A stretch of 61,318 bases of DNA, taken from positions 1 through 61,318 of the forward strand of contig CAZLBC010000023.1 of NCBI GenBank assembly GCA_964557575.1, given 5' to 3'. The translations under genes and the position numbers were made by a program. Source of the DNA: CAZLBC01 sp964557575 (lineage in GTDB: Bacteria > Planctomycetota > Phycisphaerae > SM23-33). Under the pieces are notes generated by a model. That model was not told the origin of the DNA, made no database searches, and saw only the letters and a list, made by a program, of their open reading frames with translations. Below, in pieces: positions 16,566-26,359 of this stretch (position 1 is its first letter; every line of letters starts with the position of its first letter).

Positions 16566-17708
16566 ATGAGCGAATCAACAGACGTTCAATACCTCGATTG
16601 CTCCCGCGCGCCGGAGAAGACGATCCTGGCCCTGGGAGCCGAAATGAAATCGGCGCCCTGCCTCGCGTCGCCGGACGGGATCTTTCTCTGCCCGGACCGC
16701 GGCCACCTCGGCAACCCGGACAACTACCGGGCCTTCGTCGCGGCGGTCGACGATCTCCTCGACCGCTGCGGCGGCGCGCCGGACGCGGTGGCCGTCGATC
16801 TGCACCCCGCGTACGCCGCCACCCGCTACGCCGAACGTCTCGCCGCCCCGGTCTGCCGCGTCCAGCACCACCACGCGCACATCGTCGCCTGCATGGTCGA
16901 CCGGAACGTGAGCGGAACGGTCCTGGGCATTTCGTGCGACGGCACCGGCTACGGCACGGACGGGGCGATCTGGGGCTGCGAGGTCCTGGTCTGCGCCGAG
17001 GCGGATTTCACCCGCGCCGCCCACCTGCGGGCATTTCCCCTCCCCGGCGGTGACGCCGCGGCGATCGACACGTGGCGCCCGGCGGTCTCCCTCCTGGCCG
17101 ACGCGATGGCACCGGGATGGTTCGACACCGCGGACGCCCGCCGCCTGCTGGCGCGGGTCGATTCGACGGCACTGTCCGTGACCCGCGCGCGGCTCGCGGG
17201 GGCCTCCCGGCCGGTGCACACCACAAGCCTTGGCCGGCTGTTCGACGCCGCCGCGTTCATCACGGGCCTCTGCGACCGCAACGTCACCGACGCGGACGCG
17301 CCGGCGGCGCTGCAGCGGGCCGCCGAAGCGGCGGACCGGAGCTGCGCGATGAACGGGGAGAACCGCGAGATCGGCGACGGGATTACCATGGACCAGCGGC
17401 CCCTCGTGGCGGCACTGGCGGCCGCCGCGGCCGCCGGCGAAGACGCCGGGGCGATCGCGGCGGGGTTCCACCGGGCGGTGGCCGACATGCTCGCGGGCGC
17501 AGCCGTTACCACGGCGGAACGAACCGGCATCTCGGCGGTGATGCTGTCGGGAGGCTGTTTCTTCAACCGCCTCCTGCGCGAATTGCTGGCGGAACGGCTG
17601 AACAACGCCGGTCTGGCGGTGTATAATCACAACGCCGTCTCCGCGGGAGACGCGGGCATCGCCGTCGGACAGGCGGTCGCGGCGGCCGCGCGCCTCGCGC
17701 AGGACTGA
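16566..17708 (+). CDS. HypF C-terminal (Kae1-like) carbamoyltransferase domain protein
   Basis: A 380-aa protein matching only the second half of HypF. Visible HypF motifs are LALGAEMKSAPCLA (about residue 20), VAVDLHPAYAATRYAE, VQHHHAHIVACMVD (metal site), SCDGTGYGTDGAIWG and the C-terminal MLSGGCFFNRLL. HypF normally has about 750 residues: an acylphosphatase domain, zinc fingers, a YrdC domain that makes carbamoyl-adenylate, then this Kae1-like domain that passes carbamoyl to HypE. The first three are missing. The frame upstream of 16566 overlaps hypE on the other strand and has no HypF-like residues, so this is not a mis-set start. It starts the rightward hyp unit; hypC is 31 bp downstream. 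Confidence 0.88.
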   Translation: MSESTDVQYLDCSRAPEKTILALGAEMKSAPCLASPDGIFLCPDRGHLGNPDNYRAFVAAVDDLLDRCGGAPDAVAVDLHPAYAATRYAERLAAPVCRVQHHHAHIVACMVDRNVSGTVLGISCDGTGYGTDGAIWGCEVLVCAEADFTRAAHLRAFPLPGGDAAAIDTWRPAVSLLADAMAPGWFDTADARRLLARVDSTALSVTRARLAGASRPVHTTSLGRLFDAAAFITGLCDRNVTDADAPAALQRAAEAADRSCAMNGENREIGDGITMDQRPLVAALAAAAAAGEDAGAIAAGFHRAVADMLAGAAVTTAERTGISAVMLSGGCFFNRLLRELLAERLNNAGLAVYNHNAVSAGDAGIAVGQAVAAAARLAQD

Positions 17709-17739
17709 AACGACAAAGACAGAAGGGACGGAACAACAC

Positions 17740-18021
17740 ATGTGCCTGGCCGTACCGGGAAAGATCGTCGCGATGGAAGCCGACACGCAATCCCCGCTCG
17801 GCGGAACGGCGACCGTGGACTTCCAGGGCAGCCGGGTCGAGGCCTCCCTGGCGATGACGCCCGGCGCGGGCGTGGGTGACTGGGTTCTCGTCCACGCGGG
17901 CTTCACCATATCGGTCCTCGACGAGGACGAGGCGATGGAAACCTGGGCGGCCCTGCGGGAGGCCCTCGGGAGCGCGGACCCCGGACGCGACGGGAAAGGA
18001 AACGCCCGTGAGCGGGAGTAA
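17740..18021 (+). CDS. hypC: Hydrogenase assembly chaperone HypC
   Basis: HypC works with HypD to build and deliver the Fe(CN)2CO group and binds the hydrogenase large-subunit precursor. The 93-aa protein starts MCLAVPGKI; Cys2 is the essential residue exposed after methionine removal. The OB-fold residues follow (ATVDFQGSR, GDWVLVHAGFTISVLDEDEA). The C-terminal tail is charged and overlaps the hypD start by 14 bases. AGAAGGGA precedes the ATG. Length is normal. Confidence 0.96.
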   Translation: MCLAVPGKIVAMEADTQSPLGGTATVDFQGSRVEASLAMTPGAGVGDWVLVHAGFTISVLDEDEAMETWAALREALGSADPGRDGKGNARERE

Positions 18022-19081
18022 CCCGGACGCGACGGCGGCGGCCGACGCCATCGCCGCAGCCTGCGCGGGGGCCGGCGCGATCCGCCTGATGGAGGTCTGC
18101 GGCACGCACACGGTCGCCATCTTCCGCGCCGGGCTGAAGTCGCTCCTGCCCGACAACCTGGCGCTGATCAGCGGCCCCGGCTGCCCGGTCTGCGTTACGT
18201 CCCGGGGGTACATCGACGCCGCCTGCCGCCTCGCCCTCGGCGGCGAGGCCGTCGTCGCCACCTTCGGCGACATGCTGCGGGTGCCGGGGGAAGACGGCAG
18301 CCTGGCGGACGTGAAGGCCCGGGGCGGCGACGTAAGGATGGTCTACTCGGCGCGCGATGCCCTGAAGATCGCCGCCGACAATCCCCGCCGGCCGGTCGTC
18401 TTCCTGGCGGTGGGCTTCGAGACGACCGCCCCGTCCACGGCCGCCGCCGTCAGCGCGGCGTCGGCGCGCGGCTTGGATAATTTCTCCATCCTGCCGGCCC
18501 ACAAGCTGATTATTCCCGCGATGGCGGCCCTGCTCGCCGGCGACGCGGTACCCATCGACGGCTTTCTCTGTCCCGGTCACGTCAGCGTCATCATCGGTGC
18601 CGCCGCCTACCGGCCGATCGCTGAGCAATACGCCCGTCCCTGCGTCGTCGCCGGTTTCGAGCCGGCGGGGATACTCGAGGCGATCCGGCGGCTGTGCCTT
18701 TTGGTCACGAGCGGGGAGGCCGCGGTCGAAAACGCCTACGAAGCCGCCGTCAGCCCCGGGGGCAACGCCGTCGCCCGCGCGATTATGAACGCGGTATTCC
18801 AGCCGGGGCCGGCGGTCTGGCGGGCGATGGGGACCATTCCCGCCAGCGGCCTCTGCCTGCGGGAAGAGTACGCCGCCTTCGACGCCCGACAGCATTTTGC
18901 CGTCGCGGAAGGCCCGGACGCGTCCCCGCCCGGCTGCCGGTGCGGCGAGGTCATCCAGGGAAAATGCACTCCCCCCGCGTGCCCCCTGTTCGGGACGGGC
19001 TGCACGCCGGTCGCGCCCGTCGGTCCGTGCATGGTCAGTTCCGAGGGCACCTGCGCCGCCTGGTTCAAGTACGGCCGGTAA
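18008..19081 (+). CDS. hypD: Hydrogenase maturation protein HypD
   Basis: HypD is the iron-sulfur scaffold on which CN and CO ligands are attached to iron. The 357-aa protein has the family cysteine motifs CGTHTVAIFRAG, SGPGCPVCVT and the C-terminal cluster region CRCGEVIQGKCTPPACPLFG. The GTG at 18008 follows AAAGGA and lies within the end of hypC; no ATG fits as well. Length is close to the usual 360-380. A 13-bp hairpin 212 bases downstream may end the unit. Confidence 0.95.
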   Translation: MSGSNPDATAAADAIAAACAGAGAIRLMEVCGTHTVAIFRAGLKSLLPDNLALISGPGCPVCVTSRGYIDAACRLALGGEAVVATFGDMLRVPGEDGSLADVKARGGDVRMVYSARDALKIAADNPRRPVVFLAVGFETTAPSTAAAVSAASARGLDNFSILPAHKLIIPAMAALLAGDAVPIDGFLCPGHVSVIIGAAAYRPIAEQYARPCVVAGFEPAGILEAIRRLCLLVTSGEAAVENAYEAAVSPGGNAVARAIMNAVFQPGPAVWRAMGTIPASGLCLREEYAAFDARQHFAVAEGPDASPPGCRCGEVIQGKCTPPACPLFGTGCTPVAPVGPCMVSSEGTCAAWFKYGR

Positions 19082-19483
19082 GGCCGGCCGCTTTGTTACC
19101 GGGTGCATGGAGGAAAGCAGCATACGGCAAGCAGGATAGCGCAGGAGAACTGTTGTTGGATGGCCATACGTTGATTGAAGTGTTAAAAGCGATTTTCGGG
19201 GGGGTAAAATCGCTTCTAAGGCTCATATAGCGGCGGATTATTGATATAAAATATTATATTATAATCATTTACTGTGGTCCGACCCCAAAGAGAAAGGCGG
19301 CCGGCCGGAAGCCGGCCGCCTTTCAGGCAGCGCCCGAGGTAATTCGGCGGGATTTATATATTCGACAAAACAGGGGGGGGGACTTTAGGAGAGTATTTTG
19401 CGGAGGGAGAAGGGGTGATATCGCGAATAATTGATGGTAGATTATGGCGGTGTCGCTGTTGATCTGAAAACGGACGGGTAGGA
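19082..19483 (+). other. Intergenic region with two hairpins
   Basis: A 402-bp gap without a supported gene. It contains a perfect 10-bp inverted repeat (AAGCGATTTT, 19187-19196; AAAATCGCTT, 19206-19215) around a run of G, an AT-rich stretch (19238-19270), a GGTCCGACCCC sequence (19276-19286) and a second long hairpin at 19293-19323. The AT-rich stretch contains TATAAT-like boxes and may hold the promoter for the VWA gene, but no well-spaced pair stands out. Confidence 0.5.
19293..19323 (+). terminator. Long GC-rich hairpin, probable terminator of the hyp unit
   Basis: AAAGGCGGCCGGC (19293-19305) pairs perfectly over 13 bp with GCCGGCCGCCTTT (19311-19323) around CGGAA. Only three T residues follow, so it is a moderate intrinsic terminator. 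The symmetry would let it act on both strands. Confidence 0.55.
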
Positions 19484-22072
19484 ATGTCACTGGAACTTCA
19501 TGGTACCGGATCGACGAGCCTGATCCTGCTGATCGCGGGGGTGATTTCGCTGGTCCTGACCGCGTGGGGGGTATCGCAACTGCTGAATCGGCGGTGGTGG
19601 ATCGGTTCGGCGGCGATCGCCGGGGCCGGCGGACCGATTCCCCTGCTGGGCGTCATGGTCTTCAGGACGGTCCTGGCCTGGACCAACGGCAACGGCGCGG
19701 CCGGGCGCCGGGCACTGACGGTATCGCTTGCGGCGGGGGGGTTTTCCGTCGCCGCGTTCATTATCGCCGCCGCCATCGGTACCGGTGACGCCTGGTACAT
19801 GGTCCTGCTGCTCGCGCAGGTGACGATCGCCGTGGGTATCTTCTATTGCTCGGTGTACGGGCACCTCGGCAACATGCGCATCGCCGTGCTGATGGCGCTG
19901 CGAACCGCCGCGATACTGGTGTTGATGCTCCTGCTGTTCAAGCCCGTCCTGATGGTCATGCCGGACAGAGAATCGCGCCTGCCCCACATCGCCGTCGCGG
20001 TCGACAGTTCCGGCTCGATGTCGACCCGGGACGCGCGAAACAACACGGCGCGGTACGACCGGGTGACCGAAGTCCTCGAGTGGCAGCGGGAAAACATCAC
20101 GGAGAACTTCAGGCCGGTCTACATTCACTTCGCGGACGCGGCCACGGCCGCCAACTCCCCGGTAAGGCTGAAATACGTGGACACCGCGCGAAAAGAAAGC
20201 ACGGGCACCAGGATCGCCGCGGCCCTGACGACCGTCGCCGAGAAGCTCCCCGCTTCGGGCGGGGCGGGGATATTCCTGTTCAGTGACGGGGTCGACAATT
20301 CCGGGCTGGACCCGGTCACCGTCGCCACGCGGATCGGCGTTCCCCTCTACACCGTCGCCGTCGGCACACCGGTGCCCCCGGTCGGCGGGCGGGCGAACAT
20401 ACGGCTGCTGTCGATCGACGCGCCGCCGGACGCCGTGCCGGCACACAATACGAAGGTCACCGCGAAAATCGGGCTGCACTACTTCGAGGACGTCCCCTTC
20501 AGGGTCCGCCTGTTCGAAGGTGACGCGCAGGTCTTTTCCCGCGAGATCAAAACCACCGACGGCGAGACCGAGTGCGCGATGGAATGGAAACCCGCCCGCG
20601 ACGCGGGGGACGGCGCCCTGCCGCCGATACGGCGGCTGCGCGTCGAGGCGGTGCCGGTCAACCGGGACACGGAAGAATTCAGCACCAACGACAATGCCCA
20701 CGAGGTCCACGTCCTCATGACCAATCCCAAGATACGGACCTTGTGCATCGAGGGCACCATCCGGCCCGAGTACAAGTATCTCAAGAGAACCCTGCAGACC
20801 GATACCAACGTGCAGTTCTGCGGCCTGGTACGCATAGCGGAAAACCGCTTCTGGGCGCAGGGGGATATCGACGGCCGGAAACCCGAGGGCCTGCCGAAGA
20901 CTGAGGCGGATTTCAACCTGTTCGACGTGATCATCATCGGCGACCTCGACAGCTCCTTCCTGGCCGCCGGGCAGATGGAACTGTTCAGGTCCTTCGTCGA
21001 GAAGGGCGGCGGCCTCCTGATGATCGGCGGCCGGAACAGCTTCGGGCCGGGGGGCTACGGCGGGACGCCGATCGAAACGGCGCTGCCGGTCATCTTCGGC
21101 TCCCGGGACGTCGGGCAGGCCGCCGCGGAGTTCGTTCCCCGCCTGACGGCCGCGGGAAAAGCCCACCCGGTCTTCACCGGCATCGCCGACCTGTTTCCGG
21201 CGGTCGGGTCAAAAACAAAGGACCCCGCGTCGGCGGCCATCAAGCCGCTGAAGGGCATGGTCAAGGTCAGGCAGGCCAAACCGGGAGCGGCGGTCCTGGC
21301 CCTGCATCCCGAACTGAAAAACGCCGCCGGACCGCTCCCGGTTTTGGCGACCGAGCGGTACGGCGAGGGACGCAGCGCAGCCTTCTCGTGCGACACCACC
21401 TGGCGATGGTACCTCGCCGGGCGGGGACTCGGGCGGGAGAGCCCGTACACGTCCTTCTGGTCGCAACTGGTCCGCTGGCTGGCTTCCGAGGATGCCACCG
21501 AGCGGGAGCTCGGATCGTCGGCGCTGCTGCGCCTCGACCGGACCCACATCTACACCGGGGAGGGAACAATCAATGCCATCGCCTACGTGCGCAACAAGGA
21601 CGGACAGCCGGCCCCGGCCGCGCGAGCAACGCTGACGGTCTCCCCCGCGGGAGGCGGAAAACCCCGGAAAATATCCATGGAATCCGCCGCCGCCCCCGGT
21701 GTGCTCAAGAGCTCCTGGCGACCGCGGGAACCCGGGGAATACACCGTCGAGCTTACCGCCGACGACCGGGGGGGAAAGCGGCTGGGGACGGACAGCATGC
21801 CCGTTACCGTTCTGAGAAAAAACACCGAGTTGCAGAACCTGGCCGTGAACGAGCGGATCCTCAAGCGCCTGGCCGACGCGACGGGGGGGCGGTTCGTCGA
21901 CCTGGAAGAATTTCCGGACCTCCTGGATGCCCTGATCGACCAGACCAGGATCGATCCGGAAAAACTCCAGCCCGACATCCACCGGCTCTTCAATTTTCCC
22001 CTGCTGTTTTTCCTGTTCGTCATCCTGTTGACCGGAGAATGGTTATTGAGAAGATACTGGCAACTGCAGTAG
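19484..22072 (+). CDS. VWA-domain membrane protein with glutamine-amidotransferase-like fold
   Basis: An 862-aa membrane protein. Residues 1-160 hold several hydrophobic helices (about 10-30, 45-65, 85-105, 108-125, 133-153). A von Willebrand A domain follows with an intact MIDAS start (DSSGSMS, residues 174-180) and a later FSDGVDNSG. Residues about 420-650 resemble the class I glutamine-amidotransferase-like domains of BatA-type planctomycete proteins (IRTLCIEG..., GGGLLMIGGRNSFGPGGY). A beta-rich segment (680-800) and a last helix (FPLLFFLFVILLTGEWLL) complete it. The partner in related loci is often a MoxR ATPase, which is absent here. The ATG follows GTAGGA. It overlaps the next gene by 34 bases. 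Function is unknown; protein complex assembly or envelope stress sensing are guesses. Confidence 0.78.
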   Translation: MSLELHGTGSTSLILLIAGVISLVLTAWGVSQLLNRRWWIGSAAIAGAGGPIPLLGVMVFRTVLAWTNGNGAAGRRALTVSLAAGGFSVAAFIIAAAIGTGDAWYMVLLLAQVTIAVGIFYCSVYGHLGNMRIAVLMALRTAAILVLMLLLFKPVLMVMPDRESRLPHIAVAVDSSGSMSTRDARNNTARYDRVTEVLEWQRENITENFRPVYIHFADAATAANSPVRLKYVDTARKESTGTRIAAALTTVAEKLPASGGAGIFLFSDGVDNSGLDPVTVATRIGVPLYTVAVGTPVPPVGGRANIRLLSIDAPPDAVPAHNTKVTAKIGLHYFEDVPFRVRLFEGDAQVFSREIKTTDGETECAMEWKPARDAGDGALPPIRRLRVEAVPVNRDTEEFSTNDNAHEVHVLMTNPKIRTLCIEGTIRPEYKYLKRTLQTDTNVQFCGLVRIAENRFWAQGDIDGRKPEGLPKTEADFNLFDVIIIGDLDSSFLAAGQMELFRSFVEKGGGLLMIGGRNSFGPGGYGGTPIETALPVIFGSRDVGQAAAEFVPRLTAAGKAHPVFTGIADLFPAVGSKTKDPASAAIKPLKGMVKVRQAKPGAAVLALHPELKNAAGPLPVLATERYGEGRSAAFSCDTTWRWYLAGRGLGRESPYTSFWSQLVRWLASEDATERELGSSALLRLDRTHIYTGEGTINAIAYVRNKDGQPAPAARATLTVSPAGGGKPRKISMESAAAPGVLKSSWRPREPGEYTVELTADDRGGKRLGTDSMPVTVLRKNTELQNLAVNERILKRLADATGGRFVDLEEFPDLLDALIDQTRIDPEKLQPDIHRLFNFPLLFFLFVILLTGEWLLRRYWQLQ

Positions 22073-23484
22073 CCCGGTTCCCGGGCATTCGGAACCACCC
22101 GGCGGCCGCCCGGGAAACCGCTCCGCTGCTGATCGGCGCCCTGGCGTCCGCGGTCCTGTCGGTATGCGCGGGCGGCTGCGGCGAGCCTCCCCGGTTCGCC
22201 GTCGCGTACTCCCGGAGCCGCGACGCCTTTACGGCCGGCAAAAGCGCGGCGGAAAAGGCGATCGATGCACTCGGCGAGGCCGCGCCGAAAGGCCTGGTAT
22301 TCGCCGTGTATGTTCCCCGGAGCGGGCAGGCCGCGTCCGATCCGACAGCCTACCTGCCGGACACGGAGGCCGAGAAACGCGCCGCGGAGGGCGTGTCCGC
22401 GGCGGCCGGTGCCGTTCAGAACATCGGCATTCGCGCCCGTCCGCTGGTACCCGGCCTGAAGGCGGGAGAACCCTGCGTGGCCGTTCTCGCCATGGGCGGC
22501 GAAGGGCTTACCTGCCGCTCGGTCGCCGTGCCGATCCTGAAAGACCGGAAAAAAACCGGCGCGATGATCGGGGGCATGGTCGCGGAGGTCGAATCCCTGA
22601 AGCTGGTACTCGTCCTCTCCGAAATGAGCCTGAGCTTTCATCCGACAGCGAGCGCGAATGCCGGCGATTTCGCCGCGGGCATGAGCCGGGCGATACCGAA
22701 GGGGACCGTTCTCTTCGGCGGCAACGGCATGAACAACCCCGATTTCTTCGAAGGCGCGGGTCTCGAAGGCGTCCAGTTCTTCGACGGCAAACCGCTGGAG
22801 GGATACGTGGTCGCCATGGGGATCGGCGGCAGGCTGGCGGTTCGGACGGGCATGAATACCGAATTCTCCCCCGCCGGAGAGCCGGCGACGGTAACCGCGT
22901 CGGCGGGAAAGTGGATCCTGTCCCTCGACGGAACACCCGCCGCCGACGTATACCGCGACCGGCGGGGCATGCCCGCCGGCGAGACGTTCACCAGCGACTG
23001 GATGCATCCCGTCGGCCGGATCGGCGGCGGCGGCATGATCCCGCTGATGATTCTCAACTGGACCGATGCCGACGGGTTCGACAAGGACGGACGGCAGACC
23101 GGCCTGCCGCCCGGGGCCTTGCGCGTCCGCTCGCCGGTCACCCCCGGCACGCAACTGCGGGTGCTGAAGGGCGGCTCCGGCAGCGGGGCGATCACGGACG
23201 CGGCCCGCCGTTGTACGCGCGAGCTGATCCGCCGGGCGGGAGGCATGCCCCTGTGCCTGCTGGCCGGCGACTGCTGCATGCGGGGCATGCGGTTTCGGAT
23301 CGCCCGGGCGGAAGGGGAAGACGCCGTGCGGGACGGACCACTCGCGGGCATGGGAGACACGCCGTTTCCGCTCTTCGGTTTCCGCACGTTCGGCGGATTC
23401 GGCCCCCTGCGTGCCGGGCAGCGCGCGGCCCGTTTCCCGTTTCGCCAGAACACGTTCGCGGCCGTGCTGATCGCCGCGGATTAA
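22039..23484 (+). CDS. FIST-domain putative lipoprotein
   Basis: A 481-aa protein whose body matches FIST and FIST_C domains, predicted small-ligand sensing modules usually fused to signal-transduction partners. Conserved-looking stretches are VLFGGNGMNNPDFFEG, VQFFDGKPLEGYVVAMGIGG and, near the end, LFGFRTFGGFGPL. Here there is no kinase, cyclase or chemoreceptor part. Before the FIST region is a hydrophobic segment ending VCAGGC (about residues 28-47), which looks like a lipoprotein signal with an atypical lipobox, so the domain may sit outside the inner membrane. The ATG overlaps the VWA gene and has GGAG very close to it, so the start may be a little different. Co-translation with the VWA protein suggests a shared job. 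Confidence 0.7.
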   Translation: MVIEKILATAVARFPGIRNHPAAARETAPLLIGALASAVLSVCAGGCGEPPRFAVAYSRSRDAFTAGKSAAEKAIDALGEAAPKGLVFAVYVPRSGQAASDPTAYLPDTEAEKRAAEGVSAAAGAVQNIGIRARPLVPGLKAGEPCVAVLAMGGEGLTCRSVAVPILKDRKKTGAMIGGMVAEVESLKLVLVLSEMSLSFHPTASANAGDFAAGMSRAIPKGTVLFGGNGMNNPDFFEGAGLEGVQFFDGKPLEGYVVAMGIGGRLAVRTGMNTEFSPAGEPATVTASAGKWILSLDGTPAADVYRDRRGMPAGETFTSDWMHPVGRIGGGGMIPLMILNWTDADGFDKDGRQTGLPPGALRVRSPVTPGTQLRVLKGGSGSGAITDAARRCTRELIRRAGGMPLCLLAGDCCMRGMRFRIARAEGEDAVRDGPLAGMGDTPFPLFGFRTFGGFGPLRAGQRAARFPFRQNTFAAVLIAAD

Positions 23485-23550
23485 CACATCCCCCGTTTAC
23501 ACCATACGCGCGATCCGGCGCGGCATCGCGGATCCGGAACGCAGCGTCAA

Positions 23551-23637
<87 letters not shown>

Positions 23638-23660
23638 GCACGGGCCGGCGAAGGCAAAAC

Positions 23661-23689
23661 AGCTTAGCGGCGCCCGCCGGTTATGTCAA
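23661..23689 (-). promoter_or_regulatory. tRNA-Leu promoter
   Basis: On the minus strand, a perfect TTGACA (23689-23684), 17-bp spacer and TAAGCT (23666-23661). It is placed about 24 bp ahead of the mature tRNA. Confidence 0.65.
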
Positions 23690-23773
23690 CCCGCATATTT
23701 CGGGCGGACGGCGGTCCTGTACAAGCGCGGGGATATACTTACAATGGTGGCGTATACATGGAGTAACCACGGT

Positions 23774-24451
23774 ATGCCGGAGAAGCTGACGGTAAAAATA
23801 TGCGGCCTGCGCGATCCGGCACAGGCCCGGGCGGTCGAAGAGATGGGCGCCGATATGATCGGCCTGGTATTCGCCGCGTCGCCGCGCCGGGTTTCGGTCG
23901 AAGAGGCCGCGGCCGTGAGCGCCGCGCTGCACCGGGCCGCGGCCGTCGGGGTGTTCGTCGATACCGATCCCGCCGAGATCAACCGCCTCGCGGCGGACGC
24001 CGGCATCACCGTCGCCCAGCTTCACGGCAGCGAGGGCCCCGACGTCCCCGGGAAACTCACGATCCCCTGCATCAAGGCGTTCCGCGTGGCGGGTCCCGGC
24101 TTCATCGACGAGATCCGGGACTGGCTCTCGGGGCTCGCGGGACCGGCGCCGCCGGCCATTATGCTCGACGCCTGCTGTCCCGCGGCCGCCGGGGGAACCG
24201 GCAAGACGTTCAACTGGGAGTATGTGGCCGCCGCCCGCCGGGCCGGCGCGATGGACGACCTTCCCCCGGTGATACTGGCGGGGGGACTCCGGCCGGAAAA
24301 CGTGGCGGCGGCCGTTTCGATCGCCCGCCCCCACGGGGTCGACTGCTCGACCGGCGTCGAATCCCGCCGCGGCGTCAAGGATCTCCGGCTGGTCGGGCAA
24401 TTTATCGAAAACGCGCTGAAACCGCGGCCGGGAGACGCGACCCAAACATAA
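23774..24451 (+). CDS. trpF: Phosphoribosylanthranilate isomerase TrpF
   Basis: TrpF converts N-(5-phosphoribosyl)anthranilate to CdRP in tryptophan synthesis. The 225-aa TIM barrel has KICGL with the catalytic cysteine near the N-terminus, VGVFVDTD, the strand IMLDACC with the catalytic aspartate, and the phosphate-binding LAGGLRPENV and DCSTGVES. The ATG at 23774 directly precedes the first strand; an ATG ten residues upstream is also in frame. No other trp gene is nearby, so tryptophan genes are dispersed in this genome. Confidence 0.95.
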   Translation: MPEKLTVKICGLRDPAQARAVEEMGADMIGLVFAASPRRVSVEEAAAVSAALHRAAAVGVFVDTDPAEINRLAADAGITVAQLHGSEGPDVPGKLTIPCIKAFRVAGPGFIDEIRDWLSGLAGPAPPAIMLDACCPAAAGGTGKTFNWEYVAAARRAGAMDDLPPVILAGGLRPENVAAAVSIARPHGVDCSTGVESRRGVKDLRLVGQFIENALKPRPGDATQT

Positions 24452-24459
24452 AACTATTC

Positions 24460-24487
24460 TTGTCAAAAACTTCCGCGATGGTACAGT
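24460..24487 (+). promoter_or_regulatory. Candidate ahcY promoter
   Basis: TTGTCA, 16-bp spacer and TACAGT lie 49 bp ahead of the ahcY start. The leader is too short for a known SAM or SAH riboswitch. Confidence 0.45.
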
Positions 24488-24535
24488 AACATGTTTTCCG
24501 CGGCCACCGCCGCCGCGAATGGGAGCGAGAATAAG

Positions 24536-25960
<1,425 letters not shown>

Positions 25961-25988
25961 GATCGGCACCCGTTCAGGGGCAGCGGCC

Positions 25989-26270
25989 ATGTCCGAGACG
26001 CTGAAAAAAACGGTTACGGTGAACAACAAAAACGGCATTCACAACCGCCCCTCGGTCCTCGTGGCGAAAAAGGCCGCGACGTTCGACGCGGACATACGAT
26101 TGCGCGCCGGCCACAAGGAGGCCGACGCCCGCAGCGTGATGCAGATTATGATACTCGCCGCCGTCTGCGGAACGCAGCTCGAGGTCACCGCCGCCGGGCC
26201 GGATGCCGCGCAGGCGATCGAGGACATGGCCTCCCTGCTCGAGAGCGACTTCGAGGAAGCCTACAAGTAA
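25989..26270 (+). CDS. HPr-family phosphocarrier protein
   Basis: A 93-aa HPr-like protein. The active histidine is in NKNGIHNRPSVLVAKKA (His18 here, equivalent to His15), although the usual GLHARPA has become GIHNRPS. The regulatory serine region is ADARSVMQIMILAAV, so Ser phosphorylation by HprK is possible. No enzyme I or PTS permease is in the window. In organisms without sugar PTS, such proteins act in regulation with HprK. The change next to the active histidine makes the phosphotransfer partner uncertain. It converges on the large haem protein gene. Confidence 0.88.
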   Translation: MSETLKKTVTVNNKNGIHNRPSVLVAKKAATFDADIRLRAGHKEADARSVMQIMILAAVCGTQLEVTAAGPDAAQAIEDMASLLESDFEEAYK

Positions 26271-26359
26271 CAGGTCAAGAGTCACTTTCGTCCACGGCCG
26301 TAATGAAACCTCTTTACGCGACCGGAGAAACCGACAATGGCCGCGGCGACGCGGCGACG

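Noticed and set aside
24452..24535. SAM or SAH riboswitch before ahcY
   Set aside because: The gap is only 84 bp and shows no pseudoknot-like pairing; a promoter fits instead.
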